From: Sulfitobacter delicatus
Lineage (GTDB): Bacteria > Pseudomonadota > Alphaproteobacteria > Rhodobacterales > Rhodobacteraceae
DNA length: 64,000 bases
Reading direction: 5' to 3'
NCBI RefSeq assembly: GCF_900102535.1
Contig: NZ_FNBP01000001.1
Span: 310,001-374,000, forward strand
The first letter of the stretch is position 1, and each line of letters begins with the position of its first letter. The translations under genes and the position numbers were made by a program. Below, piece by piece: positions 8,440 to 17,502 of the stretch. The notes under the pieces are model-generated. The model did no database searches. It was not told where the DNA came from and saw nothing but the letters and a program-made list of their open reading frames with translations.

Positions 8440-9768
8440 CTACCGATCCGACAGCGCAAAGCCGGCATAGGCAAACGGCATAACAGCACGGCGAAAACGG
8501 CCCAGTTCAAACTTGGCGAGCGGCGCGCGCATAGGGGCTGGATAGGGATGCCTCGGCGTCTTTCCCTGTACGAGTTCCGCCAGCAATGCGCCCGAGTAGC
8601 TCGCCATGGCAACGCCGTTGCCGTGGTAGCACAGGCCAGCGAAGATGCCCGATTGGCCCGGCACCTCGCCGACGAAGGGCATGCGATTGCGCGCGATACA
8701 GACCATGCCGGACCAGCCATGCGGTGTTTCCACATGTCGCCACACAGGGAACATCGCTTCGAAATCCGCTCGCGCCCGACGCAAAGCGCGGGCTTCGGAA
8801 CCGGGGGTCGACAGCAGCCCGCCGCGCACGCCAAAAAGCATGCGGTTGTCCGGCATTAGTCGGAAGTAGTGCAGCAGGTGCCGACTATCGTAGCAGGCTT
8901 GTCGGCTGGTCCAGCCTTGTGTTGCCAGTTCAGACTTGCTGAGAGGCCGGGTGACAATCACGCTTGACTGCGTCGGCATGTAGCGCGCGGCGAGCCAGTC
9001 GGGCAGGTCTTCGGAAGAATAGCCATTGGTCGCGATAATGACCTTTTCTGCCCGAATGCGGCCTGAAGAAGTGGTGACCTCAAAACCGCCTGAATGCCGC
9101 TCGATCATTGTCGCAGCGCTTTCATGGTAGATCGTCGCGCCTGCCTCTTCGGCAGCTTTCGCGAGGGCGGTAACATATTTCCGCGGGTTCATGCCAAAGC
9201 CAATCGGCACCGTTATGGCTCCATGAAACCCTGCGTTGAGCCCTTCCGACGGAAGGTCGCTCGCTTCAGTCAGCCGCGCTTCGACACCGTAGTTCTCAGC
9301 GTAATATGCTAACTTATCGCGCATCTCGTCAAAATCGCGAGGGCGGTGCGCAAGTTGGGTTTCGCCTTGCGAATGCCGGTCTACGTCGATAGCACGGGCC
9401 GCGATAAACTCTTCCACCTGCTGGATCGCCGCGACTTCTGCCTGCCGCCAAGCAAGGCGCTCATCACGGCCAAACTTCCGGTCCAGCGCCGCATCCTCCA
9501 GCATTCCCCCGCCAAGACAACAAAAGCCACCGTTGCGTCCGGAAGCACCAAAGCCGACCCGCTCTGCTTCGAGCACCGTGGCCTGCACCCCCGCCTGAGC
9601 TAAATGCAGGGCGGCATTCAGCCCGGTGAAGCCGCCGCCGATAATGACCACATCGGCGCGTGCGTCGCCTTGCAGCGAAGGTCGCTCGGGGGCGTCGCAA
9701 GTCTCGTCCCACCAACAGTTGGCGCGGGGCGCTTCACTATAGGCGAAGTCGGGGTAGATGCGTTTCAT
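8440..9768 (-). CDS. FAD-dependent amine oxidase, gamma-glutamylputrescine oxidase-like
   Basis: A 442-residue DadA/PuuB-type flavin oxidoreductase. The dinucleotide-binding motif VVIIGGGFTGLNAALHLAQAG is at about residues 40-60 (GGGFTG 44-49). A substrate-family segment ASGRNGGFCCLGGG follows near 75-90, and the C-terminal FAD motif (FAGLCYHGNGVAMASYSG) is near 380. Members oxidise gamma-glutamylputrescine or secondary amines with O2. It is the last gene of the potF-G-H-I unit, overlapping potI by 4 nt (ATGA), so its substrate is likely imported by that system or derived from it. No glutamate-putrescine ligase (puuA) gene is in the window, so the exact substrate is open. Confidence 0.82.
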   Translation of the reverse strand: MKRIYPDFAYSEAPRANCWWDETCDAPERPSLQGDARADVVIIGGGFTGLNAALHLAQAGVQATVLEAERVGFGASGRNGGFCCLGGGMLEDAALDRKFGRDERLAWRQAEVAAIQQVEEFIAARAIDVDRHSQGETQLAHRPRDFDEMRDKLAYYAENYGVEARLTEASDLPSEGLNAGFHGAITVPIGFGMNPRKYVTALAKAAEEAGATIYHESAATMIERHSGGFEVTTSSGRIRAEKVIIATNGYSSEDLPDWLAARYMPTQSSVIVTRPLSKSELATQGWTSRQACYDSRHLLHYFRLMPDNRMLFGVRGGLLSTPGSEARALRRARADFEAMFPVWRHVETPHGWSGMVCIARNRMPFVGEVPGQSGIFAGLCYHGNGVAMASYSGALLAELVQGKTPRHPYPAPMRAPLAKFELGRFRRAVMPFAYAGFALSDR

Positions 9769-10586
9769 GCAGAGGGACGTTCCGCCGCCCGCGCTTCCTC
9801 CTGCGCCCGCAGGCTACTGCGCTTGCTGACGAGTGATGCGGTGATCACGCCGACAGTAACGATGGCGATCATGATCGTCGACAGCGCATTGATCTCGGGC
9901 GAGACGCCCAGACGCACGGCGCTGAAAATCTTGATCGGCAGTGTCGTTGCGGAGGGTCCGGCGGTGAAGGAAGCGATCACGAGATCGTCGAGGCTGAGTG
10001 TGAACGCCAAGAGCCAGCCCGAGATTACCGCAGGCGCGATGATCGGCAGGGTGACCAAGCGAAACGCCTCCCACGGGGATGACCCGAGATCGAGCGCGGC
10101 CTCTTCTAAAGAGCGATCAAAGGACACCAATCGCGAGGACACGACGACTGAGACGTAGCACATTGAGAATGTCGTATGCGCCAGCACGATGGTCAGCACG
10201 CCCCGATCCAAGCCAATGCCGATGAAGAGCAAGAGCAGCGACAGGCCGGTGATCACTTCGGGCATCACCAACGGGGCATAGATCATGCCGGAAAACAGCG
10301 TCCGCCCCATAAACCGCCCGCCGCGTACCAGCACATAGGCCGCCATCGTGCCCAGCACCGTGGCGATAGACGATGAGATCACGGCGACTTTGATCGTCAC
10401 CCATGCGGCATTCAGGAATGCTTCGTTTTGGAGCAACTCACCATACCAGCGAGTCGAGAACCCCGCCCAGACCGTCACCAGCTTTGAGGCGTTAAAGCTG
10501 TAGATCACCAGAATGATCATCGGCAGATAGAGAAAGGCGAACCCAAGCGTCAGCGAGGTCACGTTGAACCATGTCATCCGCTTCAT
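9765..10586 (-). CDS. potI: Polyamine ABC transporter permease (PotI-like)
   Basis: A 273-residue inner-membrane permease with about six hydrophobic segments. The BPD_transp_1 EAA loop EEAALDLGSSPWEAFRLVTLPIIAPAV is at about residues 165-190. The start MKRMTWFNVTSLTLGFAFLYLPMIILVIYSFN matches PotI/PotC proteins. It overlaps potH by 4 nt upstream and the oxidase by 4 nt downstream. Together with PotH it forms the membrane channel of a putrescine/spermidine importer. Substrate is inferred from the binding protein and the catabolic genes. Confidence 0.9.
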   Translation of the reverse strand: MKRMTWFNVTSLTLGFAFLYLPMIILVIYSFNASKLVTVWAGFSTRWYGELLQNEAFLNAAWVTIKVAVISSSIATVLGTMAAYVLVRGGRFMGRTLFSGMIYAPLVMPEVITGLSLLLLFIGIGLDRGVLTIVLAHTTFSMCYVSVVVSSRLVSFDRSLEEAALDLGSSPWEAFRLVTLPIIAPAVISGWLLAFTLSLDDLVIASFTAGPSATTLPIKIFSAVRLGVSPEINALSTIMIAIVTVGVITASLVSKRSSLRAQEEARAAERPSA

Positions 10587-11464
10587 TGTTCGGCCTCCGC
10601 CTGTTTCTGCTGGTTTCGCTGGAACAGGATGATCGGAATGATCAGGATCAGCAGCAGGATCACGGCCACGGCGCTCGCCACCGGCCAGTCACGGTTGTTA
10701 AAGAACTCTTCCCAAAGAACCTTGCCGATCATCAATGTGCCCGAACCGCCAAGGAGCGAGGGGATCACGAATTCGCCCAAGGCCGGGATGAAGACCAGAA
10801 AGCTGCCCGCGACGATCCCATTGCGCGACAAGGGGATCGTAACGAGCCAGAAGGCTTGCATACGTGAGCAGCCCAAGTCTTCGGCCGCCTCGTTCAGGGA
10901 TTCGTCCAGACGGTCCAGCGCCGCATAGATCGGCAGGATCATGAAGGGCAGATAGGTATAGACGATGCCGATATAGACAGCGGTATTGGTGTTCAAAATC
11001 TGCAGCGGTTCAGCCACCACACCTGTCCACATCAGAAGCTGGTTCAGCAGACCCTCGTTGCTCAGAATACCCATCCACGCATAGACGCGGATCAGGAAAG
11101 ACGTCCAGAACGGCAAGATCACCAGCATCATCAAAGTGGCGCGCCATTCCTCGGGTGCGCGGGCCATGCCGTAAGCGATGGGATAGCCGACGATCAGCGT
11201 CAGAATGGTTGAAATCAGCGCGATACGCAGGGAACTGAGGTAGGCTTTCCAATAAAGGTCGTCGGACGCGAGGAAGGTGAAATTCTCGAAATCCAACTCC
11301 GCGATCAGCGCCGAAATACCGTCCTTGATCGTGGGCGTATATGGTGGGATCGCCAAGGCCGTGTCTGACAGTGAGATTTTGAACACGATAAGGAAGGGCA
11401 CCAGAAAGAGGGCCAGCAGCCACAGGTAGGGCACCGCGATGAGGGCGAAGCGACGCATATTCAT
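10583..11464 (-). CDS. potH: Polyamine ABC transporter permease (PotH-like)
   Basis: A 293-residue permease beginning MNMRRFALIAVPYLWLLALFLVPFLIVFKISLSD, a typical PotH/PotB opening with TM1. The EAA loop LNEAAEDLGCSRMQAFWLVTIPLSRNGI is at about residues 190-216. It has the extended periplasmic region after TM1 (about 35-85) seen in PotH. I chose the ATG at 11464, which overlaps the upstream ATPase stop as ATGA. A longer frame to 11521 would run inside the ATPase gene. An ATG two codons later is also possible. Confidence 0.9.
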   Translation of the reverse strand: MNMRRFALIAVPYLWLLALFLVPFLIVFKISLSDTALAIPPYTPTIKDGISALIAELDFENFTFLASDDLYWKAYLSSLRIALISTILTLIVGYPIAYGMARAPEEWRATLMMLVILPFWTSFLIRVYAWMGILSNEGLLNQLLMWTGVVAEPLQILNTNTAVYIGIVYTYLPFMILPIYAALDRLDESLNEAAEDLGCSRMQAFWLVTIPLSRNGIVAGSFLVFIPALGEFVIPSLLGGSGTLMIGKVLWEEFFNNRDWPVASAVAVILLLILIIPIILFQRNQQKQAEAEQ

Positions 11465-12588
11465 TCCGCCAACAAGACGCCCGCGGTGGCGCTCCAAGAG
11501 ATCCAGACCGGATCTTCCCAAGTGATGTCACGCCGGGCGATGCGCCGTGTGTTCGCCGTTTGCGCCTTGATCACCTGCCCACCGGGCAATTCCACGTGAT
11601 AGGTGCTGAGGTTGCCCAGATAGGCGATGTCGAGCACCTTGCCCTGAAGCGCGTTGGGCGCGTCTTCGGGGCGTTCGGTTGAAATACGGATCTTCTCAGG
11701 CCGGATCGCGAGATGGGCCTTTTGATCCGCGCTAAAGGATTTGGCCGAGGCTGCGGTCAAAGGCGCCTGACCTTCGGCCCAATCAAGGTGATATTTGTCT
11801 TCGCCGACGGCTTTCGTCCGGGCTTCGATGATATTCACGTCCCCAATGAAGTCTGCCACATAGACGGAGTTGGGCGCCTCATAAATTTCAGCCGGCGTGG
11901 CCACCTGAATGACGCGTCCCTCATCCATTACCGCTACGCGGGAAGCGACGGTCATCGCCTCTTCTTGGTCGTGGGTCACGATAACAAAGGTCGTGCCAGT
12001 GGATTCCTGAATGTCCATCAACTCAAACTGCGTGTCTTGGCGCAGCTTTTTGTCGAGCGCGCCGAGCGGCTCATCCAGTAAGAGCAGTTTGGGCGCTTTG
12101 GCCAGTGAGCGCGCCAGCGCCACCCGCTGCCGCTGACCACCGGAAATCTGATGCGGCTTGCGGCGGGCAAATTTCTCCAGACGCGTGAGCTTGAGCATCT
12201 CTGCCACCCGCGCTTCGATCGCATCCTTGCTCATTTTGTCGCGGCGCAGACCAAAGGCGATATTGTCCCAAACGCTAAGATGCGGGAACAGCGCGTAGGA
12301 CTGAAACATCATATTCACGGCGCGCTTGTTCGGCGGCACCGGCGCGATGTCCTGGCCCGCCAGTTCGATCCGCCCGGAGGTCGGGCTTTCGAACCCGGCC
12401 AGCATCCGCATCATCGTCGTTTTGCCGCAGCCAGAAGGCCCTAGCAGCGCAAAGAACTCCTGCGCGTAAATATCCAAAGACAGATCGTCGATGGCAACGA
12501 ATTCACCGAACTTTTTGGTGACATTTTGAAAGCGGATCAGGGGTTTTTCGTCTGGGTCGTTCCAGGGGGCGAAGACGGTTTGGCTCAC
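11461..12588 (-). CDS. potG: Polyamine ABC transporter ATP-binding protein (PotG/PotA-like)
   Basis: A 375-residue ATPase that powers the importer. It shows Walker A GPSGCGKT at 50-57, Q-loop MMFQSYALFPHLSV near 93-106, signature ISGGQRQR near 148, Walker B LLLLDEPLGALD near 168-179 and the H-loop THDQEEAM near 204. The C-terminal TOBE-type region (IRPEKIRIS, about 295-303) is characteristic of the PotA/PotG group. It follows potF after a terminator-like stem-loop and overlaps potH by 4 nt. Confidence 0.92.
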   Translation of the reverse strand: MSQTVFAPWNDPDEKPLIRFQNVTKKFGEFVAIDDLSLDIYAQEFFALLGPSGCGKTTMMRMLAGFESPTSGRIELAGQDIAPVPPNKRAVNMMFQSYALFPHLSVWDNIAFGLRRDKMSKDAIEARVAEMLKLTRLEKFARRKPHQISGGQRQRVALARSLAKAPKLLLLDEPLGALDKKLRQDTQFELMDIQESTGTTFVIVTHDQEEAMTVASRVAVMDEGRVIQVATPAEIYEAPNSVYVADFIGDVNIIEARTKAVGEDKYHLDWAEGQAPLTAASAKSFSADQKAHLAIRPEKIRISTERPEDAPNALQGKVLDIAYLGNLSTYHVELPGGQVIKAQTANTRRIARRDITWEDPVWISWSATAGVLLAE

Positions 12589-12622
12589 GATTGAGACATC
12601 CTTTGATCAGAGCGCAGGGTAG

Positions 12623-12657
12623 AAAAAAGGGGCGCGACCGGTTGGCCTCGCCCCTTG
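12623..12657 (-). terminator. Stem-loop with U-tract between potF and potG
   Basis: On the minus strand a GC-rich hairpin (arms 12644-12656 and 12627-12639, one mismatch) runs into a six-base U-tract (12623-12628). It looks like a rho-independent terminator 7 nt after the potF stop. Because potG-H-I have no other evident promoter, it probably acts as a partial terminator that keeps potF above the membrane genes. Confidence 0.75.
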
Positions 12658-12663
12658 TTCAGA

Positions 12664-13749
12664 TCAGGTGCCGGACTTGATCTTGGTCCAGAGCCGGGTG
12701 ACCACGCGCTGTACTTTCGGCGGGTATGGTGTGGTGGTGAACAGGTTGTTCAGCGCCGCCTCCGAGGGGTAGATCGCCGGGTCGCCGATCACATCCTCGA
12801 CCAGATGCTCTTGCGAGGCTTTGTTGCCGTTGGCGTAGTACACATAGTTCGACGCGGCGGCCATGTTCTCTGCATCCATGATGAAGTTCAGGAACTTATG
12901 CGCACCCTCGGGGTTAGGCGCATCAACCGGAATGGCCATTTGGTCAAACCACATCTGCGCCCCTTCGGAGGGCGCGTTGTAGGCAATCTCGACACCGTTG
13001 CCAGCTTCATCCGCGCGGTCACGGGCCTGCAGGATATCGCCGGACCAGCCCACCGCGACACAGACGTCGCCGTTCGCCAAAGCGTTGATGTACTCCGAAG
13101 AGTGGAATTTCTGAATATATGGGCGGACCGGCATGAAGACGTCTTCGGCCTTCGCGATCACGTCAGGGTCGTGGCTGTTGGGGTCTTCGCCGATGTAGTT
13201 CAGCGCCGCCGGGATCATCTCGGCCGGCGCGTCAAGGAAGTGCACGCCGCAGTCAGCCAGTTTTTCCATATTGGCGGGATCAAAGACCAGGCTCCAGGAG
13301 TCGACCGGGGCATCCTCGCCCAAGGCTTCTTTGACCTTTCCAAGGTTCACGCCGATGCCGGTGGTGCCCCACATGTAGTTGATCGAATGCGCATTGTCGG
13401 GGTCATATTGTTCGGTGCGCGACGAAACCACGTCCCACATATTCTCAAGATTGGGCAGCTTGGAGGTATCGAGCGGCTGGAATGCCCCCGCGGTGATCTG
13501 GCGCTGCAGGAAGGTGCCCGAAGGGACAACCACATCATAGCCGGACCCGCCGGCGAGCATCTTGGTCTCCAGCACTTCGTTGCTGTCAAAGACGTCGTAA
13601 ACCAGTTCAATACCGGTTTCTTGTTCAAATTTTTCGAGCAGGGATTCATCAATGTAGTCGGACCAGTTATAGACCCGAACAGTTTCGGCAGAAGCGGCGC
13701 CCGCCATCACTGTGGCTAGAGCAACGCTGCTCAGTATCGCGTTTTTCAT
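12664..13749 (-). CDS. potF: Periplasmic polyamine-binding protein (PotF-like)
   Basis: The binding protein captures putrescine or a related polyamine in the periplasm. The 361-residue precursor has a Sec signal peptide (MKNAILSSVALATVMAGAASA, cut near residue 21). The PotF/PotD ligand-site motif VYNWSDYIDES comes straight after it. Further family motifs are VLETKMLAGGSGYDVVVPS (about 65-83), INYMWGTTGIGVN (about 125) and VGWSGDILQARDRA near 225. I chose ATG 13749 because GGGAG precedes it and the signal peptide starts there; an upstream extension to 13824 has no leader character. It heads the potFGHI-oxidase unit and diverges from the GntR regulator. Confidence 0.92.
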   Translation of the reverse strand: MKNAILSSVALATVMAGAASAETVRVYNWSDYIDESLLEKFEQETGIELVYDVFDSNEVLETKMLAGGSGYDVVVPSGTFLQRQITAGAFQPLDTSKLPNLENMWDVVSSRTEQYDPDNAHSINYMWGTTGIGVNLGKVKEALGEDAPVDSWSLVFDPANMEKLADCGVHFLDAPAEMIPAALNYIGEDPNSHDPDVIAKAEDVFMPVRPYIQKFHSSEYINALANGDVCVAVGWSGDILQARDRADEAGNGVEIAYNAPSEGAQMWFDQMAIPVDAPNPEGAHKFLNFIMDAENMAAASNYVYYANGNKASQEHLVEDVIGDPAIYPSEAALNNLFTTTPYPPKVQRVVTRLWTKIKSGT

Positions 13750-13794
13750 TCTAAACTCCCGTTGAACAGATCGGGTTGATCCCAACCTTTCGTC

Positions 13795-13808
13795 AATTTG
13801 ATCAAGTT
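13795..13808. promoter_or_regulatory. Palindromic operator candidate upstream of potF
   Basis: AATTTGATCAAGTT is a near-perfect palindrome (AAnTTGATCAAnTT) 46 bp upstream of the potF start, in the potF-GntR divergent region. A close copy lies in front of the transaminase gene at 14614. It is a candidate site for the adjacent GntR/FCD regulator. Confidence 0.5.
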
Positions 13809-13894
13809 TTGCCTCTTCGAGCAAGATGGTTTATGGTTTCATGCAGAAGAAAGTGCCGCAAACCTCGGTGTAACAATAGGGAAAGACCGCTCAC

Positions 13895-14596
13895 ATGGGT
13901 TCAGAAACCCCCGTTTCTAAGACAATTCCGGACGCCACCGCGGCGGCCAAACGACCGATTCACCAGCACGTCTACGAACGTCTGCGCAATATGATTCTCT
14001 TCGGCGATCTCGCTCCCGGACAGGGGGTAACGATCCAAGGTTTGACGACCGCGCTGGACGCCGGAATGACCCCCGTCCGTGAAGCCTTGCGGCGGCTGAT
14101 TTCCGAAGGTGCGTTGACCCATTTGGGCAACCGGCGCGTGACCGTTCCAGAGCTATCTCATGCTGGGTTGGACGAGCTGGGTTTCATGCGCGAAACGCTT
14201 GAGCCAGAGCTGACGCGGCGCGCGGCTGAACGCATGACAGAGCATCATCTAAACGCACTAAAGGATTGCGATAACACGCTAAATCAGGCGATCGACCGCG
14301 GCGATATCGGTGGTTACCTGACACAGAACTACCGCTTCCACGCGATGATCTATGCCCTTGCCGATGCGCCGATTATGGCGACGACGGTGGATCAGCTTTG
14401 GCTGCGTTTCGGCCCGTCCCTGCGCGTAGTTTGCGGGCGCTATGGCACCAGCAACCTGCCCGATAAACATGCCGAACTCTTGGCGGCTTTTGCCGACGGA
14501 AACGCACAGCTTGCGGGCGAGGTCATGGCCGGGGATGTGGCCCAAGGAATGTCGCAAATCCGGGCAGCGCTTGAGGGGCAACCGGTGCCACGCTGA
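13895..14596 (+). CDS. GntR-family (FadR/FCD) transcriptional regulator
   Basis: A 233-residue regulator with an N-terminal GntR winged helix (about 20-85: HQHVYERLRNMILFGDLAPGQ, then TPVREALRRLISEGALTHLGNRRVTV). An all-helical FCD ligand-binding domain follows (about 95-220: LGFMRETLEPELTRRAAERM, then YRFHAMIYALADAP). FCD proteins bind small carboxylates or related ligands through a metal site. It lies between the divergent potF operon and the transaminase gene, and a shared palindrome flanks it on both sides. The natural inference is that it controls both. The ligand is unknown. Confidence 0.88.
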   Translation: MGSETPVSKTIPDATAAAKRPIHQHVYERLRNMILFGDLAPGQGVTIQGLTTALDAGMTPVREALRRLISEGALTHLGNRRVTVPELSHAGLDELGFMRETLEPELTRRAAERMTEHHLNALKDCDNTLNQAIDRGDIGGYLTQNYRFHAMIYALADAPIMATTVDQLWLRFGPSLRVVCGRYGTSNLPDKHAELLAAFADGNAQLAGEVMAGDVAQGMSQIRAALEGQPVPR

Positions 14597-14613
14597 TTTG
14601 ATTGACTTCTTAC

Positions 14614-14627
14614 AATTTGATCATATT
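14614..14627. promoter_or_regulatory. Second copy of the palindromic operator candidate
   Basis: AATTTGATCATATT lies 45 bp upstream of the transaminase start. It shares an 11-bp identity (CAATTTGATCA) and the outer TT with the site at 13795. The same distance to both start codons strengthens the case for a real operator. Confidence 0.5.
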
Positions 14628-14671
14628 CTGCGGCGGAGCTTAAATTTCTTGCAGATAGAAGGTGCATGCCC

Positions 14672-16069
14672 ATGCCGTCGATCACGAACCACCTCCCCAC
14701 CGCGGAATTGCAGGCGCTTGATTCGGCGCACCACATGCATCCCTTCACTACGAACGACGAGCTCACCCAAAAGGGCGCGCGCGTCATTACCCGCGCAAAG
14801 GGCATCTATCTGACCGACAGTGAGGGGAATGAAATCCTCGACGCCATGGCAGGGCTCTGGTGCGTCAACCTAGGCTATGGCCGCGAGGAGATGGGCCAAG
14901 TCGCAGCACGGCAGATGAACGAACTGCCCTATTACAACACCTTCTTTCAGACCACCCATGTGCCCGCCATCGCGCTGGCCAAGGAACTGGCCGACCTCGC
15001 ACCCGGCGATCTGAACTACGTCTTTTTCGCAGGCTCCGGGTCAGAGGCAAATGATACCAACCTGCGCATGGTCCGCACGTACTGGGCGCAAAAGGGCAAG
15101 CCTGAAAAGAGCCATGTGATCAGCCGTAAGAATGCCTATCACGGCTCTTCCGTGGGCTCGGCCAGCCTTGGCGGTATGACCCCGATGCATGAGCAAGGCG
15201 GCCTGCCGATCCCCGGCATCCACCACATCGGCCAACCGGATTGGTGGGCCGAAGGTGGGGATCAATCGCCCGAAGAGTTCGGCTTGGCCCGCGCGCGTGA
15301 GCTAGAAGATAAGATTCTCGAACTCGGTGCGGACAATGTCGCCGCTTTCATTGGTGAGCCGATCCAAGGCGCGGGCGGTGTCGTGATCCCGCCCAGCACC
15401 TATTGGCCCGAAATCCAGCGCATTTGTGACAAGCATGACGTGCTGTTGATTGCCGATGAGGTGATCTGCGGCTTTGGCCGGACGGGCAACTGGTTCGGCT
15501 CCCAAACGATGGGCATCAAGCCGCATATCATGACCATCGCCAAGGGCCTGAGCTCCGGCTATGCGCCAATCGGCGGGTCCATCGTTTGCGATGAGGTGGC
15601 CGAGGTCATCAACGCCTGCGAGTTCAATCACGGCTACACCTACTCCGGCCACCCGGTCTGCGCCGCCGTCGCGCTGGAAAACCTGCGCATCATGCAGGAA
15701 GAGAACATCATCGACCATGTGCAAAACGTCGCCGCTCCGGCATTGCAGGAAGCGCTGAACAAGCTGGGTGAGCACCCGCTGGTCGGCGGGGTCAACGTGT
15801 CGGGCCTCATGGCCTCACTGCCCCTGACGCCTCATAAAGAAAGCCGCGCTAAGTTCGCGTCGGACGCCGGGACTGCGGGCTATCTCTGCCGCGAACACTG
15901 CTTTGCCAATAATCTGGTGATGCGCCATGTAGGCGACCGGATGATCATTTCGCCGCCGTTGATCATCACGCCAGAGGAGATCGCAATCTTTGCCGACCGC
16001 GCGACACGGGCGCTCGACGCGACCTATGCCGACCTCAAGGATAAAGACCTTTTGAAAGCTGCGTCCTAA
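14672..16069 (+). CDS. spuC: Class III aminotransferase, putrescine:pyruvate type (SpuC-like)
   Basis: A 465-residue PLP-dependent omega-transaminase. It begins with the SpuC-like LDSAHHMHPFTTNDEL segment and carries AGLWCVNLGYGREEM (about 55-69), the cofactor phosphate motif GSGSEANDTNLRM near 120, LLIADEVICGFGRTGNWFG near 255 and the Schiff-base lysine K291 in TIAKGLSSGYAPIG. Relatives convert putrescine to 4-aminobutyraldehyde. The AGAAGG at 14657 is spaced better for the ATG at 14672 than for the one at 14666. Its placement beside the pot operon supports polyamine use, but other omega-amines are possible. Confidence 0.82.
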   Translation: MPSITNHLPTAELQALDSAHHMHPFTTNDELTQKGARVITRAKGIYLTDSEGNEILDAMAGLWCVNLGYGREEMGQVAARQMNELPYYNTFFQTTHVPAIALAKELADLAPGDLNYVFFAGSGSEANDTNLRMVRTYWAQKGKPEKSHVISRKNAYHGSSVGSASLGGMTPMHEQGGLPIPGIHHIGQPDWWAEGGDQSPEEFGLARARELEDKILELGADNVAAFIGEPIQGAGGVVIPPSTYWPEIQRICDKHDVLLIADEVICGFGRTGNWFGSQTMGIKPHIMTIAKGLSSGYAPIGGSIVCDEVAEVINACEFNHGYTYSGHPVCAAVALENLRIMQEENIIDHVQNVAAPALQEALNKLGEHPLVGGVNVSGLMASLPLTPHKESRAKFASDAGTAGYLCREHCFANNLVMRHVGDRMIISPPLIITPEEIAIFADRATRALDATYADLKDKDLLKAAS

Positions 16070-16077
16070 ACCTGAGC

Positions 16078-16098
16078 GCGCCCCCTCCCCGGGGGCGC
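16078..16098. terminator. Bidirectional stem-loop between converging genes
   Basis: GCGCCCCC-(TCCCC)-GGGGGCGC, a perfect 8-bp GC stem with a 5-nt loop. It lies 9 nt past the transaminase stop and 7 nt before the transglycosylase stop. It has no U-tract, but a position between convergent genes suits a two-way terminator. Confidence 0.55.
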
Positions 16099-16104
16099 CC
16101 GCGA

Positions 16105-17412
16105 TCATTCGTTGCGCAGCCGCTCCAGCAGGCGGGGCGGCGCATAACCATCGGGAACCAGCCCGCGGTCCTGCTGATAGCGGCGCACGGCGTTCACGGT
16201 AAGCGGCCCGATTTTGGCGTCGATTTTCTCGGTATCAAAGCCGGCCTCTGTCAGCAGGGTTTGCAATTCAATCCGCTCATCAAAGCTCAGTGCCCGATCT
16301 TCGACCGGCCACTCCTGTAGTATTGGTCCGGCCCCCGCGATCCGGTCAGACAGATGCCCCACTCCGATCACATAGGCGTCGGCGGTGTTGTAGTTCTCAA
16401 TCACCGTAAAATTGTTATAGATCAGGAACGCCGCCCCATCGGCCCCGGCCGGCAGCAACACCGACGCAGGCCCATGCTCTTCCAAAGGTTTCCCGTCCAA
16501 GCCGGTCAGGCCCAAAGCAGCCCATTCTTCAGCGCTCTTGGTAATCGAACGGTCCGCGAGCAGATAGTCGAAGTCCGCTGGCAAGGCCACTTCAATGCCC
16601 CATGGCTGCCCCTTGGTCCAACCGAAATGCTTGAGATAGGCAGCGGTCGAAGCCAGCGCATCCGACGGATCATCGCCCCAGATGTCGCGGCGTCCGTCTC
16701 CATCCCAATCAACTGCATGGGCCAGAAAAGATGTGGGCATGAACTGGGTATGCCCCATTGCGCCCGCCCAACTGCCGCGCATCTGTTCGGCTTCGATATC
16801 CCCCGCCTGTACGATGCGCAGAGCGTTGAGCAACTCTGCCTCGAAAAACTCAGCGCGCCGCGCGTCATAGGCCAGTGTCGCAAGCGAGTTAATGACGCTA
16901 TCACTTCCCCGGAAACTGCCATAGGCGCTCTCCAACCCCCAGATCGCAGTCACGACCTCTTTCTCAACGCCGAATTTGGCTTCAATATCTTCCAAAGTGC
17001 GCTGCCACTGCGCCAACGCCTTTTTCCCGTTTTGCACCCGAAGGTCCGATGTCGCAGTGCCGAGGTAGTCCCAAACCGTCTTGGTAAACTCCGACTGGTT
17101 GCGGTCGCGGCGGATCACTTCGCTGTCGTAGCTGACATTGTTCAGGGACCGGTCAAACACCTCTGCGTCGATCCCGGCTTCTAGCGCGCGGGACCGGAAG
17201 GCCAAGACCCAAGCCCGCAAGCCAGGCCCATCGTCCTGAGCCTCGCCCACTGGATCCTCGCGGCTCTCGGCAGCGGCGGCGACCAGTATAGGCTGGCTCC
17301 GCGGCATAGGCCGCGCCGACTGGCCCGGCCCTGCCGCAATGAGCGGAGCCGCCGCGCTCAATCCTGCCATAAATGCCAGGATGCCCGTGATATTCGCGTA
17401 ATGCCGGTTCAT
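16105..17412 (-). CDS. Lytic murein transglycosylase (MltB type, SLT_2) with peptidoglycan-binding domain
   Basis: The enzyme cleaves the glycan strands of peptidoglycan in the periplasm, leaving 1,6-anhydro ends. The 435-residue precursor starts with a hydrophobic leader (NITGILAFMAGLSAAAPLIAAG). The catalytic SLT_2 domain (about 60-340) has the glutamate in AIWGLESAYGSFRG, plus GSWAGAMGHTQFMPTSFLAHAVDWDGDGRRDIW near 205-237. A C-terminal PG_binding_1 domain (about 370-432) reads LLTEAGFDTEKIDAKIGPLTVNAVRRYQQDRGLVPDGY. A GAGG site favours ATG 17412. No partner operon is evident; rnr lies 90 nt upstream. Confidence 0.9.
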   Translation of the reverse strand: MNRHYANITGILAFMAGLSAAAPLIAAGPGQSARPMPRSQPILVAAAAESREDPVGEAQDDGPGLRAWVLAFRSRALEAGIDAEVFDRSLNNVSYDSEVIRRDRNQSEFTKTVWDYLGTATSDLRVQNGKKALAQWQRTLEDIEAKFGVEKEVVTAIWGLESAYGSFRGSDSVINSLATLAYDARRAEFFEAELLNALRIVQAGDIEAEQMRGSWAGAMGHTQFMPTSFLAHAVDWDGDGRRDIWGDDPSDALASTAAYLKHFGWTKGQPWGIEVALPADFDYLLADRSITKSAEEWAALGLTGLDGKPLEEHGPASVLLPAGADGAAFLIYNNFTVIENYNTADAYVIGVGHLSDRIAGAGPILQEWPVEDRALSFDERIELQTLLTEAGFDTEKIDAKIGPLTVNAVRRYQQDRGLVPDGYAPPRLLERLRNE

Positions 17413-17502
17413 CTTTGCCTCGCTCATGCTGTTGCGCCAGAGCCTAAGGCGCGGGCGCGCCTTGCGAAAGGGCGTGTCGCGCGATGTGCGAAGCTTCGCC
17501 GG

